A stretch of DNA of 5,908 bases, taken from positions 1-5,908 of the forward strand of contig CANHKE010000098.1 of NCBI GenBank assembly GCA_947461155.1, given 5' to 3'. The number at the start of each line of letters is the position of its first letter. Positions within the stretch are counted from its first letter, which is position 1. Below the pieces are notes generated by a model. The model was not told the origin of the DNA. It was given only the letters and a program-made list of their open reading frames with translations, and ran no database searches. This document shows positions 1 to 5,908 of the stretch, in pieces. This stretch comes from Cytophagaceae bacterium (GTDB taxonomy: Bacteria; Bacteroidota; Bacteroidia; Cytophagales; Spirosomataceae). The position numbers and the translations under genes are program-made.

Positions 1-1959
1 GGCTGCCTCAACCGCCCCAAACGGATCAAAGGTAATACCTGTTTTGCCTTTAAATGATTCCCGCGTGCGATCGTAATTAAAGGCACGAGGCGGGAATAAG
101 GCTAGTTTTTCTTTAGGAATGGCTAAGGTTTGCGCATCCAGGGTATTAGTAATGGTATGTAGGGCGTCGATTTGCAATGTAAGTGGTGCGGGTGTTATAA
201 CCATTTCTTTTCCTCCACGTACGGCATAGTTATATTCAGATCCACCGATGATTTTAGAAACGGCTTCGGTTTGATAGCGGTGCAAGAAATAAAGGGGAAC
301 AAATACGTCTTCTAGGTGCGAATAGGCTTCATTTGGACGAATGTTGGCCACGGAAAATTGAGCAATGGCTTTTTGACGTACAGCCAAAATGCTTTTTAGT
401 TCATCCACGATTGTGGTTCCATTATCCCAAAGGTGGGCGTACATGTGTGCGCCACCGGGGTTCCGGGCGTCTGAATCTGTAATGAATCGAAGGCCTTTTT
501 CGTAAGCTTTGTCTAATACCTGATTTAATTCTGCTTGTGTTTTGTGTGAACCGTAGGCATAGTCCACAGAAACCTTATCCCATTCGCCAATTTTAGTATC
601 ATAGGCGTGGCTGAAGTCCATTTGATTTCCTTTGAATTCAATTTGAGGATGTGGGTAATCCATGACGCTGGTATTTCCTCGGGCGCTCGCTGCGTAATTG
701 TGGGCAAAACCGAGTGTATGGCCGATTTCGTGTGCGGCAAGTTGCCTGATGCGGGCGATTGCCATGGCGAGCATGGGTGCATTGTTGGTCCCGTCGGTCG
801 CAAAAGGGGCATTCATGAGGGCTTGGGCAATTAAAAAATCTTGTCGGATGCGAAGACTTCCGAGGCTCACATGGCCTTTCATGATTTCACCTGTTCTTGG
901 GTCTGCGATGCTCGCGCCATAACTCCAGCCCCGGGTTGAGCGGTGTATCCATTGTATCACATGATAGCGTACATCCATGGGGTCTACGTCTTCAGGTAAT
1001 AACTTGATTTGAAAGGCATCTTTGTAACCGAGTGCTTCAAAAGCCTGATTCCACCAGCGGCCGCCTTCCATTAATGCCGACCGCACAGGTTCAGGCGTGC
1101 CATTATCTAAGTAGTAAATAATCGGTTTTACAGCCTCACTGACTGCGGCTTTCGGATCTTTTTTCTCAAGACGATGTCTAGTAATCCATTTTTTCTCGAT
1201 GACTTCTTGAACAGGTGAAGCGTAATCTTGAAAGGTGATAGCATTTGCTCCGGAGCGCGGGTCAAATAAACGCGGTTGATAGTTGTTGTCAGGTAGTTCG
1301 ATGAACGAATGGTGCTCGACGACAGTCACGTTATCGGGATTGGGTGCTACGGAACGAATTTCCGCTCCGGTACCATTTCCGGCAAAGGTTAATCGGGCTT
1401 CGAATTCCGTGTTTTTAGGGAATGATTTGGTGCGCTCTAACGCGAGGGAGCTTTTGGATTTGTCTAAACTGTAGGTACCTTGTTTCGCTTGCGCTAAGCG
1501 TTTCAAAACGCCATGCACATCTTGCATCAGAAAATCTGTAAAATCAATTAAATAAGCTCCATTGATATTCGCTTCGATTTTAAATCCAAACAAAACGGAT
1601 TTCGCAAAGGCTTGTTGGACCGAAAGCTTTTCCAACGGATTACTCGTATTTGCGCGGTATCGCGTATTGGGTTGAACAAGGAAAATCTTATTTCCTTGTT
1701 TTTCGAAAAACACCACTTGTTCGTTGCCTAATTGTCCTCGGTCTAATCCTAGGTCGTTATTGCCGACGCCCTGTGCGAGCGAATAGGCGTATAGAAATTC
1801 TTCGTTTAGTTTAGTGACCTCCAGGTATATTTTGTCATTGGAATCGTCGTAATAAAAATTGAAATAGCCGGAATGGGCTTTCATCAACTTGATTTTATCT
1901 GCGATTTGGGCTTGAGCGCCTAGGCTGAGTAGGACGAAAAATAGGATAAGTTTTCTCAT
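1..1959 (-). CDS. Secreted zinc-dependent metalloprotease (DUF5117/DUF4953 type), C-terminus cut by window edge
   Basis: The reading frame is open for 653 codons from an ATG at 1959-1957 to the left edge, with no stop. It starts with a signal peptide: MRK, a hydrophobic core, then Ala-Gln-Ala at residues 15-17 as the likely signal peptidase I site. Residues 218-237 (SFIELPDNNYQPRLFDPRSG) match the end of the DUF5117-like N-terminal region as I remember the family. The catalytic site is HEIGHTLGFAH at 410-420, a full HExxHxxGxxH zinc motif with His410, His414 and His420 as ligands and Glu411 as the base. It is followed by a metzincin-like Met-turn, SVMDYP, at 431-436. Conserved-looking stretches are RWWNQAFEALGY (from about 301) and GWSYGASIADPRTGEI (344-359). 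Members are usually around 800 residues or more, so roughly the last fifth is missing. It is transcribed away from the deacetylase operon. It probably cleaves extracellular or periplasmic proteins; the substrate is unknown. Confidence 0.93.
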   Translation of the reverse strand, partial: MRKLILFFVLLSLGAQAQIADKIKLMKAHSGYFNFYYDDSNDKIYLEVTKLNEEFLYAYSLAQGVGNNDLGLDRGQLGNEQVVFFEKQGNKIFLVQPNTRYRANTSNPLEKLSVQQAFAKSVLFGFKIEANINGAYLIDFTDFLMQDVHGVLKRLAQAKQGTYSLDKSKSSLALERTKSFPKNTEFEARLTFAGNGTGAEIRSVAPNPDNVTVVEHHSFIELPDNNYQPRLFDPRSGANAITFQDYASPVQEVIEKKWITRHRLEKKDPKAAVSEAVKPIIYYLDNGTPEPVRSALMEGGRWWNQAFEALGYKDAFQIKLLPEDVDPMDVRYHVIQWIHRSTRGWSYGASIADPRTGEIMKGHVSLGSLRIRQDFLIAQALMNAPFATDGTNNAPMLAMAIARIRQLAAHEIGHTLGFAHNYAASARGNTSVMDYPHPQIEFKGNQMDFSHAYDTKIGEWDKVSVDYAYGSHKTQAELNQVLDKAYEKGLRFITDSDARNPGGAHMYAHLWDNGTTIVDELKSILAVRQKAIAQFSVANIRPNEAYSHLEDVFVPLYFLHRYQTEAVSKIIGGSEYNYAVRGGKEMVITPAPLTLQIDALHTITNTLDAQTLAIPKEKLALFPPRAFNYDRTRESFKGKTGITFDPFGAVEAA

Positions 1960-2013
1960 ATTCGAATGTAAGAATTATTTCTTTTAATGATTCAATTGTA
2001 TGGGGTAGGCGGG

Positions 2014-2044
2014 TTTGAATTCTTGGTCATTTTGCCTATCATTG
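2014..2044 (+). promoter_or_regulatory. Candidate Bacteroidota-type promoter for the deacetylase operon
   Basis: TTTG at 2014-2017 is followed after 19 bases by TATCATTG at 2037-2044. The Bacteroidota housekeeping promoter is TTTG/TTG, a spacer of about 19-21 bases, then TAnnTTTG. This candidate has a perfect -33 element, an allowed spacing and one mismatch in the -7 element. Transcription would start near 2050, leaving a leader of only about 14 bases before the ATG at 2064. The divergent metalloprotease has TACAATTG on the minus strand (2000 to 1993), one mismatch from the -7 element, but no matching -33 element, so I do not annotate it. Confidence 0.4.
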
Positions 2045-2063
2045 GTATGTAAATCTCTAAACT

Positions 2064-2924
2064 ATGAAAAATATTTTATTGTTAATGCTTTTTGCATGTA
2101 CCTGTGTCGCGCAACCTAAGCCTTTGCGCATTATTTTTATTGGGGCGCATCCAGATGATTGTGACATAAAGGGTGGTGGAACAGCGGCGTTGTTTGTGGG
2201 CCTTGGTCATCAAGTCAAATTTCTTTCCGTAACAAATGGGGATGCGGGCCATCAAACGCAGGGGGGCGGGATGCTTGCCAAACGTCGGATTGCCGAGACG
2301 CGCGAAGTCGCGAAGCGATTAGGTGTTTCCTATGATGTACTCGATAATCACGATGGCGAATTGTTGCCGACGTTGGAAATCCGTTTGCAGATCATTCGAA
2401 AAATTCGCGAATGGAAGGCGGATGTGGTCATTGCTCCACGGTCGAATGATTACCATCCAGATCATCGGTACACTGGGGTATTGGTTCAAGATGCCGCGTT
2501 TATGGTGGGTGTCCCGAATGTCGCTCCGGATGTGGAGCCGCTGCGTAAAAATCCGGTGTTTCTGTATTTCCAAGATAATTTTAAGAAACCAAATCCATTT
2601 CAGCCGGATATAGCGGTGGATATCACACCGGTGATTGAAAAAAAATTGGCAGGATTGGATGCGCATCAATCGCAGTTTTATGAGTGGCTACCTTGGATAG
2701 GTAATTATGAGGATGAGGTACCGAAAGACCCGGCTACTTACAAGGCATGGTTATTGCAAAAACGCGTCGCCAAACCGAATGCGGAGGTTCAAAAAAGTTT
2801 GGTTAAGTGGTATGGGAATGCGCGCGCAGCGCAGGCACTTTACGCGGAGGCTTTTGAGATTTGCGAATATGGAACGCAACCTACGGAGGCAGATATTCGT
2901 CGGTTATTTCCAATGTTAAACTAA
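2064..2924 (+). CDS. Exported PIG-L/LmbE-family deacetylase
   Basis: This 286-residue protein belongs to the zinc-dependent N-acetyl-sugar deacetylase family (PIG-L, LmbE, MshB), which removes acetyl groups from GlcNAc-type substrates. The metal site is visible. AHPDDCD at 28-34 supplies His29 and Asp32 as ligands and Asp31 as the general base, by comparison with MshB. HPDH at 131-134 supplies His134 as the third ligand and His131 as the second active-site histidine. NGDAGH at 58-63 and a GGGTA loop at 37-41 are also typical of the family. The N-terminus (MKNILLLMLFACTCVA, cleavage likely before Gln17) is a signal peptide, so it acts outside the cytoplasm, unlike MshB. A lipoprotein reading at Cys12 is possible but the box is poor. 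The residue after HPDDC is Asp where Glu is more usual. The gene is first in a likely three-gene operon, with 25 bases to the next ATG. The true substrate is unknown. Confidence 0.9.
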   Translation: MKNILLLMLFACTCVAQPKPLRIIFIGAHPDDCDIKGGGTAALFVGLGHQVKFLSVTNGDAGHQTQGGGMLAKRRIAETREVAKRLGVSYDVLDNHDGELLPTLEIRLQIIRKIREWKADVVIAPRSNDYHPDHRYTGVLVQDAAFMVGVPNVAPDVEPLRKNPVFLYFQDNFKKPNPFQPDIAVDITPVIEKKLAGLDAHQSQFYEWLPWIGNYEDEVPKDPATYKAWLLQKRVAKPNAEVQKSLVKWYGNARAAQALYAEAFEICEYGTQPTEADIRRLFPMLN

Positions 2925-2949
2925 TTTTTACCCTAAAATCTTTTTGAAA

Positions 2950-3963
2950 ATGATCCGAATTTCCATATTCATTTGGTTAGCTTTTGCCTTTTTATCCTGT
3001 CGAAAAAAGGTAGAAACAGTTAGCACGTATTTCAATTACGGTGACACCCTCGAGGCAGCGGGTGTTCGGATGATTCCCATTGAAACGCCTAAAGGAACAT
3101 TTAAGGTGTGGACCAAACGTTTTGGAAGCAATCCGAAAATTAAAATTTTGCTTTTGCATGGCGGTCCTGCGATGACGCATGAGTACATGGAATGTTTTGA
3201 GACCTTTTTTCAGCGGGAAGGGTTTGAATTTTATGAATATGATCAGCTAGGGTCTTATTATAGTGATCAGCCAACGGATTCGACGCTTTGGACGAATGAG
3301 CGTTTTGTGGAGGAAGTGGAACAAGTTCGGAAGGCGATTGGGGCGGATGCGTCCAATTTTTATATTTTGGGGAATTCTTGGGGAGGGATTTTGGGCATGG
3401 AATATGCGCTTAAATATCAGAAAAATTTAAAGGGATTGTTGGTTTCGAACATGGTGGCTAGTGCACCTGAATATGGCCAATATGCGGATGAGGTGTTGGC
3501 GAAACAAATGGATCCTCAGGTTCTAGCAGAAATTAGAGCGATCGAAGCGAAGCGTGATTTTTTCAATCCCAGGTATATGGAGCTGTTAATTCCCAATTTT
3601 TACAAGGCGCATATATGCCGGCTGCAAACCTGGCCGGATGGGTTGAATCGATCCATGAAGCATGGGAATAACGCGATTTATGTACAGATGCAAGGGCCGA
3701 GTGAGTTTGGAATTGGGGGTTCTTTGGCCAAATGGGATATCAAAAATCGCTTAAAGGAAATTGCGGTGCCTACCTTGATGATTGGAGGAAAATATGATAC
3801 GATGGATCCAAAGGCCATGGAGGAACAGAGTAAAATGGTGCAAAAGGGATCTTATTTGTATTGCCCCAATGGCAGCCATTTGTCGATGTGGGATGATCAA
3901 CGTGTCTATATGAAGGGCGTGATTTCGTTTATTAAATCGGTGGATGCCGGGGAGAAATTATGA
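2950..3963 (+). CDS. Proline-iminopeptidase-like alpha/beta hydrolase, lipoprotein
   Basis: This is a 337-residue S33-type alpha/beta hydrolase. Motifs in order are HGGP at 70-73 (oxyanion-hole region), DQLGSYYSD at 98-106, GNSWGG at 141-146 with nucleophile Ser143, GGKYD with Asp283, and NGSH with His310. The HGGP / DQxG / GxSWGG set is the signature of prolyl aminopeptidases, which release N-terminal proline from peptides, though relatives include other amidases and esterases. The N-terminus (MIRISIFIWLAFAFLSC) is a lipoprotein signal with Cys17 as the lipidated residue, so the enzyme is probably anchored in the envelope. I chose ATG 2950. A TTG at 2944 would add only Met-Lys and is the less likely start. 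There is no Shine-Dalgarno sequence; the leader is A/T-rich. Its stop overlaps the next start. Family assignment is firm, substrate specificity is not. Confidence 0.88.
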   Translation: MIRISIFIWLAFAFLSCRKKVETVSTYFNYGDTLEAAGVRMIPIETPKGTFKVWTKRFGSNPKIKILLLHGGPAMTHEYMECFETFFQREGFEFYEYDQLGSYYSDQPTDSTLWTNERFVEEVEQVRKAIGADASNFYILGNSWGGILGMEYALKYQKNLKGLLVSNMVASAPEYGQYADEVLAKQMDPQVLAEIRAIEAKRDFFNPRYMELLIPNFYKAHICRLQTWPDGLNRSMKHGNNAIYVQMQGPSEFGIGGSLAKWDIKNRLKEIAVPTLMIGGKYDTMDPKAMEEQSKMVQKGSYLYCPNGSHLSMWDDQRVYMKGVISFIKSVDAGEKL

Positions 3964-4688
3964 GTAGGTACGGTATTTTGCTACTTGCTTTTTTGTTGAT
4001 CGCCTGTGGTAAACAAGCGGAGGTTGCACCTGTTTCAAATTCGCTTTTGGATGGCTTAGTGGCGTATTATCCTTTAAATGGCGATGTATTAGATGTATCT
4101 GTAAATAAGCGGCATGGAATGTTAGCGAATGGATCATTTGCTCCGGGGCATGCGGGGAATGCGTTGGTTTTTTCTTCTGTGCAGTCAAGTGCGGCGGAGG
4201 CGCCTGTGGGCTTGTTGAAGCAAGTTTGCACCATCAGTTTTTGGGTAAATAAAACGGATCCGACGAAATCTAGTTCGATTTGGACGAATCAGTTTATTCG
4301 AGATGAGAAAATTGCGGGGACGACGACGACGTCTACCTATGGGTTTCGTTTCGGATCTAATGCGGGGGATTCCTATTATTCGTTGGCCTTGCAGCTGGGG
4401 GTACTTTCCAATTTTTATGTGAATATTCCATTTACGCCCAATATTTGGGAGTTTTACGTGGTACAGTTTGCGCAGACATCGGGCATTACGATGGGGGCTG
4501 ATGTGACCGTGTATAAAAATGGGGTACAATTGTTGAAGCAGAGTATGGCGCCTGTTTTTCTAAATGCGTTGGAATCGTCTGCAGTAAATCGGTTGGGTGT
4601 GGGTGAAGGGAAGTTGGACGAAGTGGGTGTTTGGACGCGTGCGCTGACGCAAGATGAAATCATGCAATTGTACAAAAAAGGGTTTTGA
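3960..4688 (+). CDS. LamG / concanavalin A-like domain lipoprotein
   Basis: This 242-residue lipoprotein has a textbook lipobox, Leu-Ile-Ala-Cys, with Cys16 lipidated. A short linker leads into a single LamG-type (concanavalin A-like, jelly-roll) domain filling the rest of the protein. The domain opens with GLVAYYPLNGDVLDVS (32-47), where the xxYPLNGxxxD pattern is characteristic. It closes with LDEVGVWTRALTQDEI (219-234), the usual final strand of this family. Such domains generally bind carbohydrate or surface partners; no catalytic residues are evident. The ATG overlaps the upstream TGA (ATGA), implying translational coupling with the hydrolase gene. The two are likely made together and both placed on the envelope. 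A run of four ACG codons at 4320-4331 encodes four threonines. The ligand cannot be inferred. Confidence 0.87.
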   Translation: MSRYGILLLAFLLIACGKQAEVAPVSNSLLDGLVAYYPLNGDVLDVSVNKRHGMLANGSFAPGHAGNALVFSSVQSSAAEAPVGLLKQVCTISFWVNKTDPTKSSSIWTNQFIRDEKIAGTTTTSTYGFRFGSNAGDSYYSLALQLGVLSNFYVNIPFTPNIWEFYVVQFAQTSGITMGADVTVYKNGVQLLKQSMAPVFLNALESSAVNRLGVGEGKLDEVGVWTRALTQDEIMQLYKKGF

Positions 4689-4690
4689 CT

Positions 4691-4725
4691 TACCTTTGGC
4701 AAACCTTGGAGGTTTGCCAAAGGTA
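4691..4725. terminator. Perfect 15-bp inverted repeat, likely bidirectional terminator or REP-like element
   Basis: TACCTTTGGCAAACC (4691-4705) is followed by a 5-base loop, TTGGA, and its exact reverse complement at 4711-4725. It begins 2 bases after the LamG stop codon, the usual place for a terminator. The match is perfect over 15 pairs, with about half of them G:C. There is no run of T directly after the right arm; the next T run (TTTT) starts 4 bases later at 4730. Factor-independent termination is therefore plausible but not textbook. The regular, symmetric sequence would also fit a dispersed intergenic palindromic repeat. Confidence 0.6.
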
Positions 4726-4729
4726 GCGA

Positions 4730-4755
4730 TTTTGAAGGTTTTGAGACCTTGAAAA
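4730..4755. repeat. Second, imperfect hairpin next to the main palindrome
   Basis: Bases 4730-4739 pair with 4746-4755: four T:A pairs, one G/G mismatch (4734/4751), then AAGGT with ACCTT, around a 6-base loop (TTTGAG). It shares the AAGGT/ACCTT core with the arms of the palindrome 5 bases upstream, which suggests that the two are parts of one composite element. It could help termination or be a degenerate second copy of the same repeat. Confidence 0.4.
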
Positions 4756-4762
4756 ACTGATA

Positions 4763-4791
4763 TTTGTTACAATCAATTGAATGTGTATTTG
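4763..4791 (+). promoter_or_regulatory. Weak candidate promoter for the second hydrolase and PQQ dehydrogenase
   Basis: TTTG at 4763-4766 is followed after 17 bases by TGTATTTG at 4784-4791, one mismatch from TAnnTTTG. The spacing is on the short side for Bacteroidota promoters. It lies after the double hairpin and would give a leader of about 70 bases before ATG 4869. A promoter is expected in this 180-base spacer if the hairpin ends transcription, but this match is weak and could be chance in A/T-rich DNA. Confidence 0.22.
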
Positions 4792-4868
4792 TACCGAAAA
4801 ACACTTTTGGGAACATGTTTCGCTAACCGATAATCGTGTCTTTGAACAATAATAACCTTATTGTCTAT

Positions 4869-5690
4869 ATGAAATTAATTTGTTTACTGTTTTTGGCGTC
4901 ATATTGTCTCTCGGCTCAAATCCCTTATGGGCAAAATTCCAAAGCTGGTCATTTTGCAAACATTCGCGGAATGCGTATGTATTATGAAATTTATGGGCAG
5001 GGCAAACCGCTCCTGCTGATCCATGGGAATGACGGTTCGATCAAAGATTTCAGAAAGCAAATCCCGTATTTTTCAAAGTATTATCGAGTAATCGTTGCGG
5101 ACAATCGGTCGCATGGGCGTTCAATAGACACCCAAGATTCACTTAGTTACGAAATGATGGCCGCTGATTTTGCGGGTCTTTTGGATCACCTGAAAATAGA
5201 TTCGGTGGATGTTGTCGGCTGGAGTGATGGGGGAATTAACGGGTTATTACTCGCGATTCGCTATCCGTCAAAAGTTCGAAAATTGGCAGTTACTGGTGCG
5301 AATTTAATTCCAGATCCGATTAAAAGTACGGATCCTTGGGTGGTTGACTTAGTCAATCAAAAGGTGGATAGTCTCCAAAAAGCACCTGTCTCTTTGGAGC
5401 GGAATCGCTTATTGAAATTAAACCGCATGCTGGTCACACAACCGCATATTTCGCATGCAGAATTGGGGAAAATAAAATGTCCTACATTGGTAATTGGGGG
5501 AGATCACGACGTGATTTTGCCTCATCATACGTTGGAAATTGCATCCGCAATCGAGCGCGCATATGTATGGATTTTGCCAAATTCGGGACATTCCACACCT
5601 ATTTATTACGCAAACTTATTTAATTCAACTGTTCATACCTTCTTTAAAGACCCGTACCGGAAAATCGAGAAGGAGGCAAAACTTTATTAA
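4869..5690 (+). CDS. Exported alpha/beta hydrolase
   Basis: This 273-residue alpha/beta-fold hydrolase shows HGND at 52-55 (oxyanion loop), DNRSHGRS at 78-85, GWSDGG at 117-122 with nucleophile Ser119, GGDHD at 210-214 with Asp214 the likely acid, and GHS with His241. The triad is complete, so it is probably active as an esterase, lactonase or similar; the substrate cannot be told. The N-terminus, MKLICLLFLASYCLSA then Gln17, is a signal peptidase I signal, placing it in the periplasm or outside. The frame could be read from a GTG at 4836, but that would put eleven polar residues in front of the signal peptide, so ATG 4869 is preferred. It differs from the hydrolase at 2950-3963, which has the iminopeptidase HGGP/DQLG motifs. 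Only 3 bases separate its stop from the PQQ dehydrogenase start, so the two are probably co-transcribed. Confidence 0.87.
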   Translation: MKLICLLFLASYCLSAQIPYGQNSKAGHFANIRGMRMYYEIYGQGKPLLLIHGNDGSIKDFRKQIPYFSKYYRVIVADNRSHGRSIDTQDSLSYEMMAADFAGLLDHLKIDSVDVVGWSDGGINGLLLAIRYPSKVRKLAVTGANLIPDPIKSTDPWVVDLVNQKVDSLQKAPVSLERNRLLKLNRMLVTQPHISHAELGKIKCPTLVIGGDHDVILPHHTLEIASAIERAYVWILPNSGHSTPIYYANLFNSTVHTFFKDPYRKIEKEAKLY

Positions 5691-5693
5691 ACC

Positions 5694-5908
5694 ATGATGA
5701 AACCCCTTGTTTATTTGTTGGCCCTTACCTTATTCGTCAGCTGCCAAAAAAAAGATGCCCCTAAAGGATCGGAAGCACATATTGAAGAAGTGACCTCAGC
5801 TATTGATGATCATGCCTTGACCAATGCACAGGACGCACCCGGAGATTGGACGTCATATGGATTGAATTATAACGAAGATCGTTTTAGTACGTTGACGCAA
5901 ATCAATAA
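5694..5908 (+). CDS. PQQ-dependent dehydrogenase lipoprotein, N-terminal fragment
   Basis: Only the first 71 codons are inside the window; the frame stays open to the right edge. The protein begins Met-Met-Lys with a hydrophobic stretch ending Phe-Val-Ser-Cys, giving a lipoprotein signal with Cys17 lipidated. After a charged linker comes DWTSYGLNYNEDRF at 51-64 and then STLTQIN at 65-71. The W-x-x-YG...R-[FY]-S-x-L-x-x-IN pattern is the characteristic start of quinoprotein alcohol/glucose dehydrogenases, where the eight-bladed beta-propeller begins. Such enzymes oxidise alcohols or sugars in the periplasm using pyrroloquinoline quinone and pass electrons to the respiratory chain. Whether this one acts on an alcohol or a sugar, and whether it carries a cytochrome domain, cannot be seen. 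The start could equally be the second ATG at 5697. Confidence 0.82.
   Translation, partial: MMKPLVYLLALTLFVSCQKKDAPKGSEAHIEEVTSAIDDHALTNAQDAPGDWTSYGLNYNEDRFSTLTQIN

Noticed and set aside
525..812. 95-codon minus-strand open frame, plus overlapping plus-strand frames at 607-834, 698-922 and 1283-1474
   Set aside because: All lie within the metalloprotease gene, whose frame is supported by a signal peptide and a complete zinc motif. These frames show no recognisable domain and are shadows.
2319..2669. Antisense frame of 116 codons and plus-strand frames at 2323-2613 and 2707-2919
   Set aside because: They overlap the PIG-L coding sequence in other frames and encode composition-biased peptides with no motif.
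2944..2949. TTG start two codons before the iminopeptidase-like gene
   Set aside because: ATG 2950 gives a normal lipoprotein signal and is the stronger start codon.
2925..2949. Possible terminator between the deacetylase and the iminopeptidase-like gene
   Set aside because: The 25-base gap has T runs but no stem able to form a hairpin, so read-through and an operon are more likely.
4320..4331. Four tandem ACG triplets in the LamG gene
   Set aside because: Only four in-frame units, encoding a short threonine run; too short to be a convincing phase-variable or functional repeat.
3958..4816. Antisense frames at 3958-4188, 4185-4529 and 4454-4816
   Set aside because: They are opposite the LamG gene. 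The last runs through the palindromic hairpin in the spacer, which argues against coding.
4836..4868. GTG start extending the second hydrolase by 11 residues
   Set aside because: It would bury the signal peptide behind a polar, Asn-rich extension; the ATG at 4869 starts a clean signal sequence.
5671..5676. AGGAGG, a perfect Shine-Dalgarno sequence near the PQQ dehydrogenase start
   Set aside because: It lies 17 bases before the ATG, too far for normal use, is inside the hydrolase coding sequence, and Bacteroidota rarely rely on such sites. It is probably chance.

Overview
The window looks like a stretch of chromosome from a member of the Bacteroidota. The evidence is indirect. Start codons are preceded by A/T-rich leaders with no well-placed Shine-Dalgarno sequence. 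One intergenic region has a TTTG / TAnnTTTG-like promoter. The gene families are ones commonly seen as exported proteins in this phylum: a DUF5117/DUF4953-type zinc metalloprotease, an exported PIG-L deacetylase, a LamG lipoprotein and a lipoprotein PQQ dehydrogenase. A genus cannot be named from the sequence alone.

Layout: (1) Positions 1-1959, minus strand, hold the N-terminal 653 codons of a large secreted zinc-dependent metalloprotease. Its C-terminus lies beyond the left edge. (2) Positions 1960-2063 are a 104-base divergent intergenic region with a candidate promoter for the plus-strand genes. (3) Positions 2064-4688, plus strand, hold three genes that probably form one operon: a PIG-L/LmbE-family deacetylase, a proline-iminopeptidase-like alpha/beta hydrolase lipoprotein, and a LamG/concanavalin-A-like lipoprotein that overlaps the hydrolase by 4 bases (ATGA). 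(4) Positions 4689-4868 are a gene-free spacer. It opens with a perfect 15-bp inverted repeat starting 2 bases after the LamG stop codon, followed by a second, imperfect hairpin. (5) Positions 4869-5908, plus strand, hold a second exported alpha/beta hydrolase and, 3 bases after its stop, the N-terminus of a PQQ-dependent dehydrogenase lipoprotein cut by the right edge.

All six genes begin with an export signal: signal peptidase I type for the metalloprotease, PIG-L protein and second hydrolase, and lipoprotein type for the other three. The block as a whole is therefore devoted to the periplasm, outer membrane or exterior. Metalloprotease plus iminopeptidase-like hydrolase suggests peptide breakdown, and PIG-L deacetylase plus LamG suggests amino-sugar or glycan handling. 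PQQ dehydrogenase suggests periplasmic oxidation of an alcohol or sugar. These links are inferences from family and position; no shared substrate can be read from the sequence.

I found no RNA genes, CRISPR array, transposase, phage gene or clearly novel system. The most distinctive non-coding signal is the double hairpin at 4691-4755. Two gene starts were moved to internal ATGs (2950 and 4869) because the signal peptides begin there.
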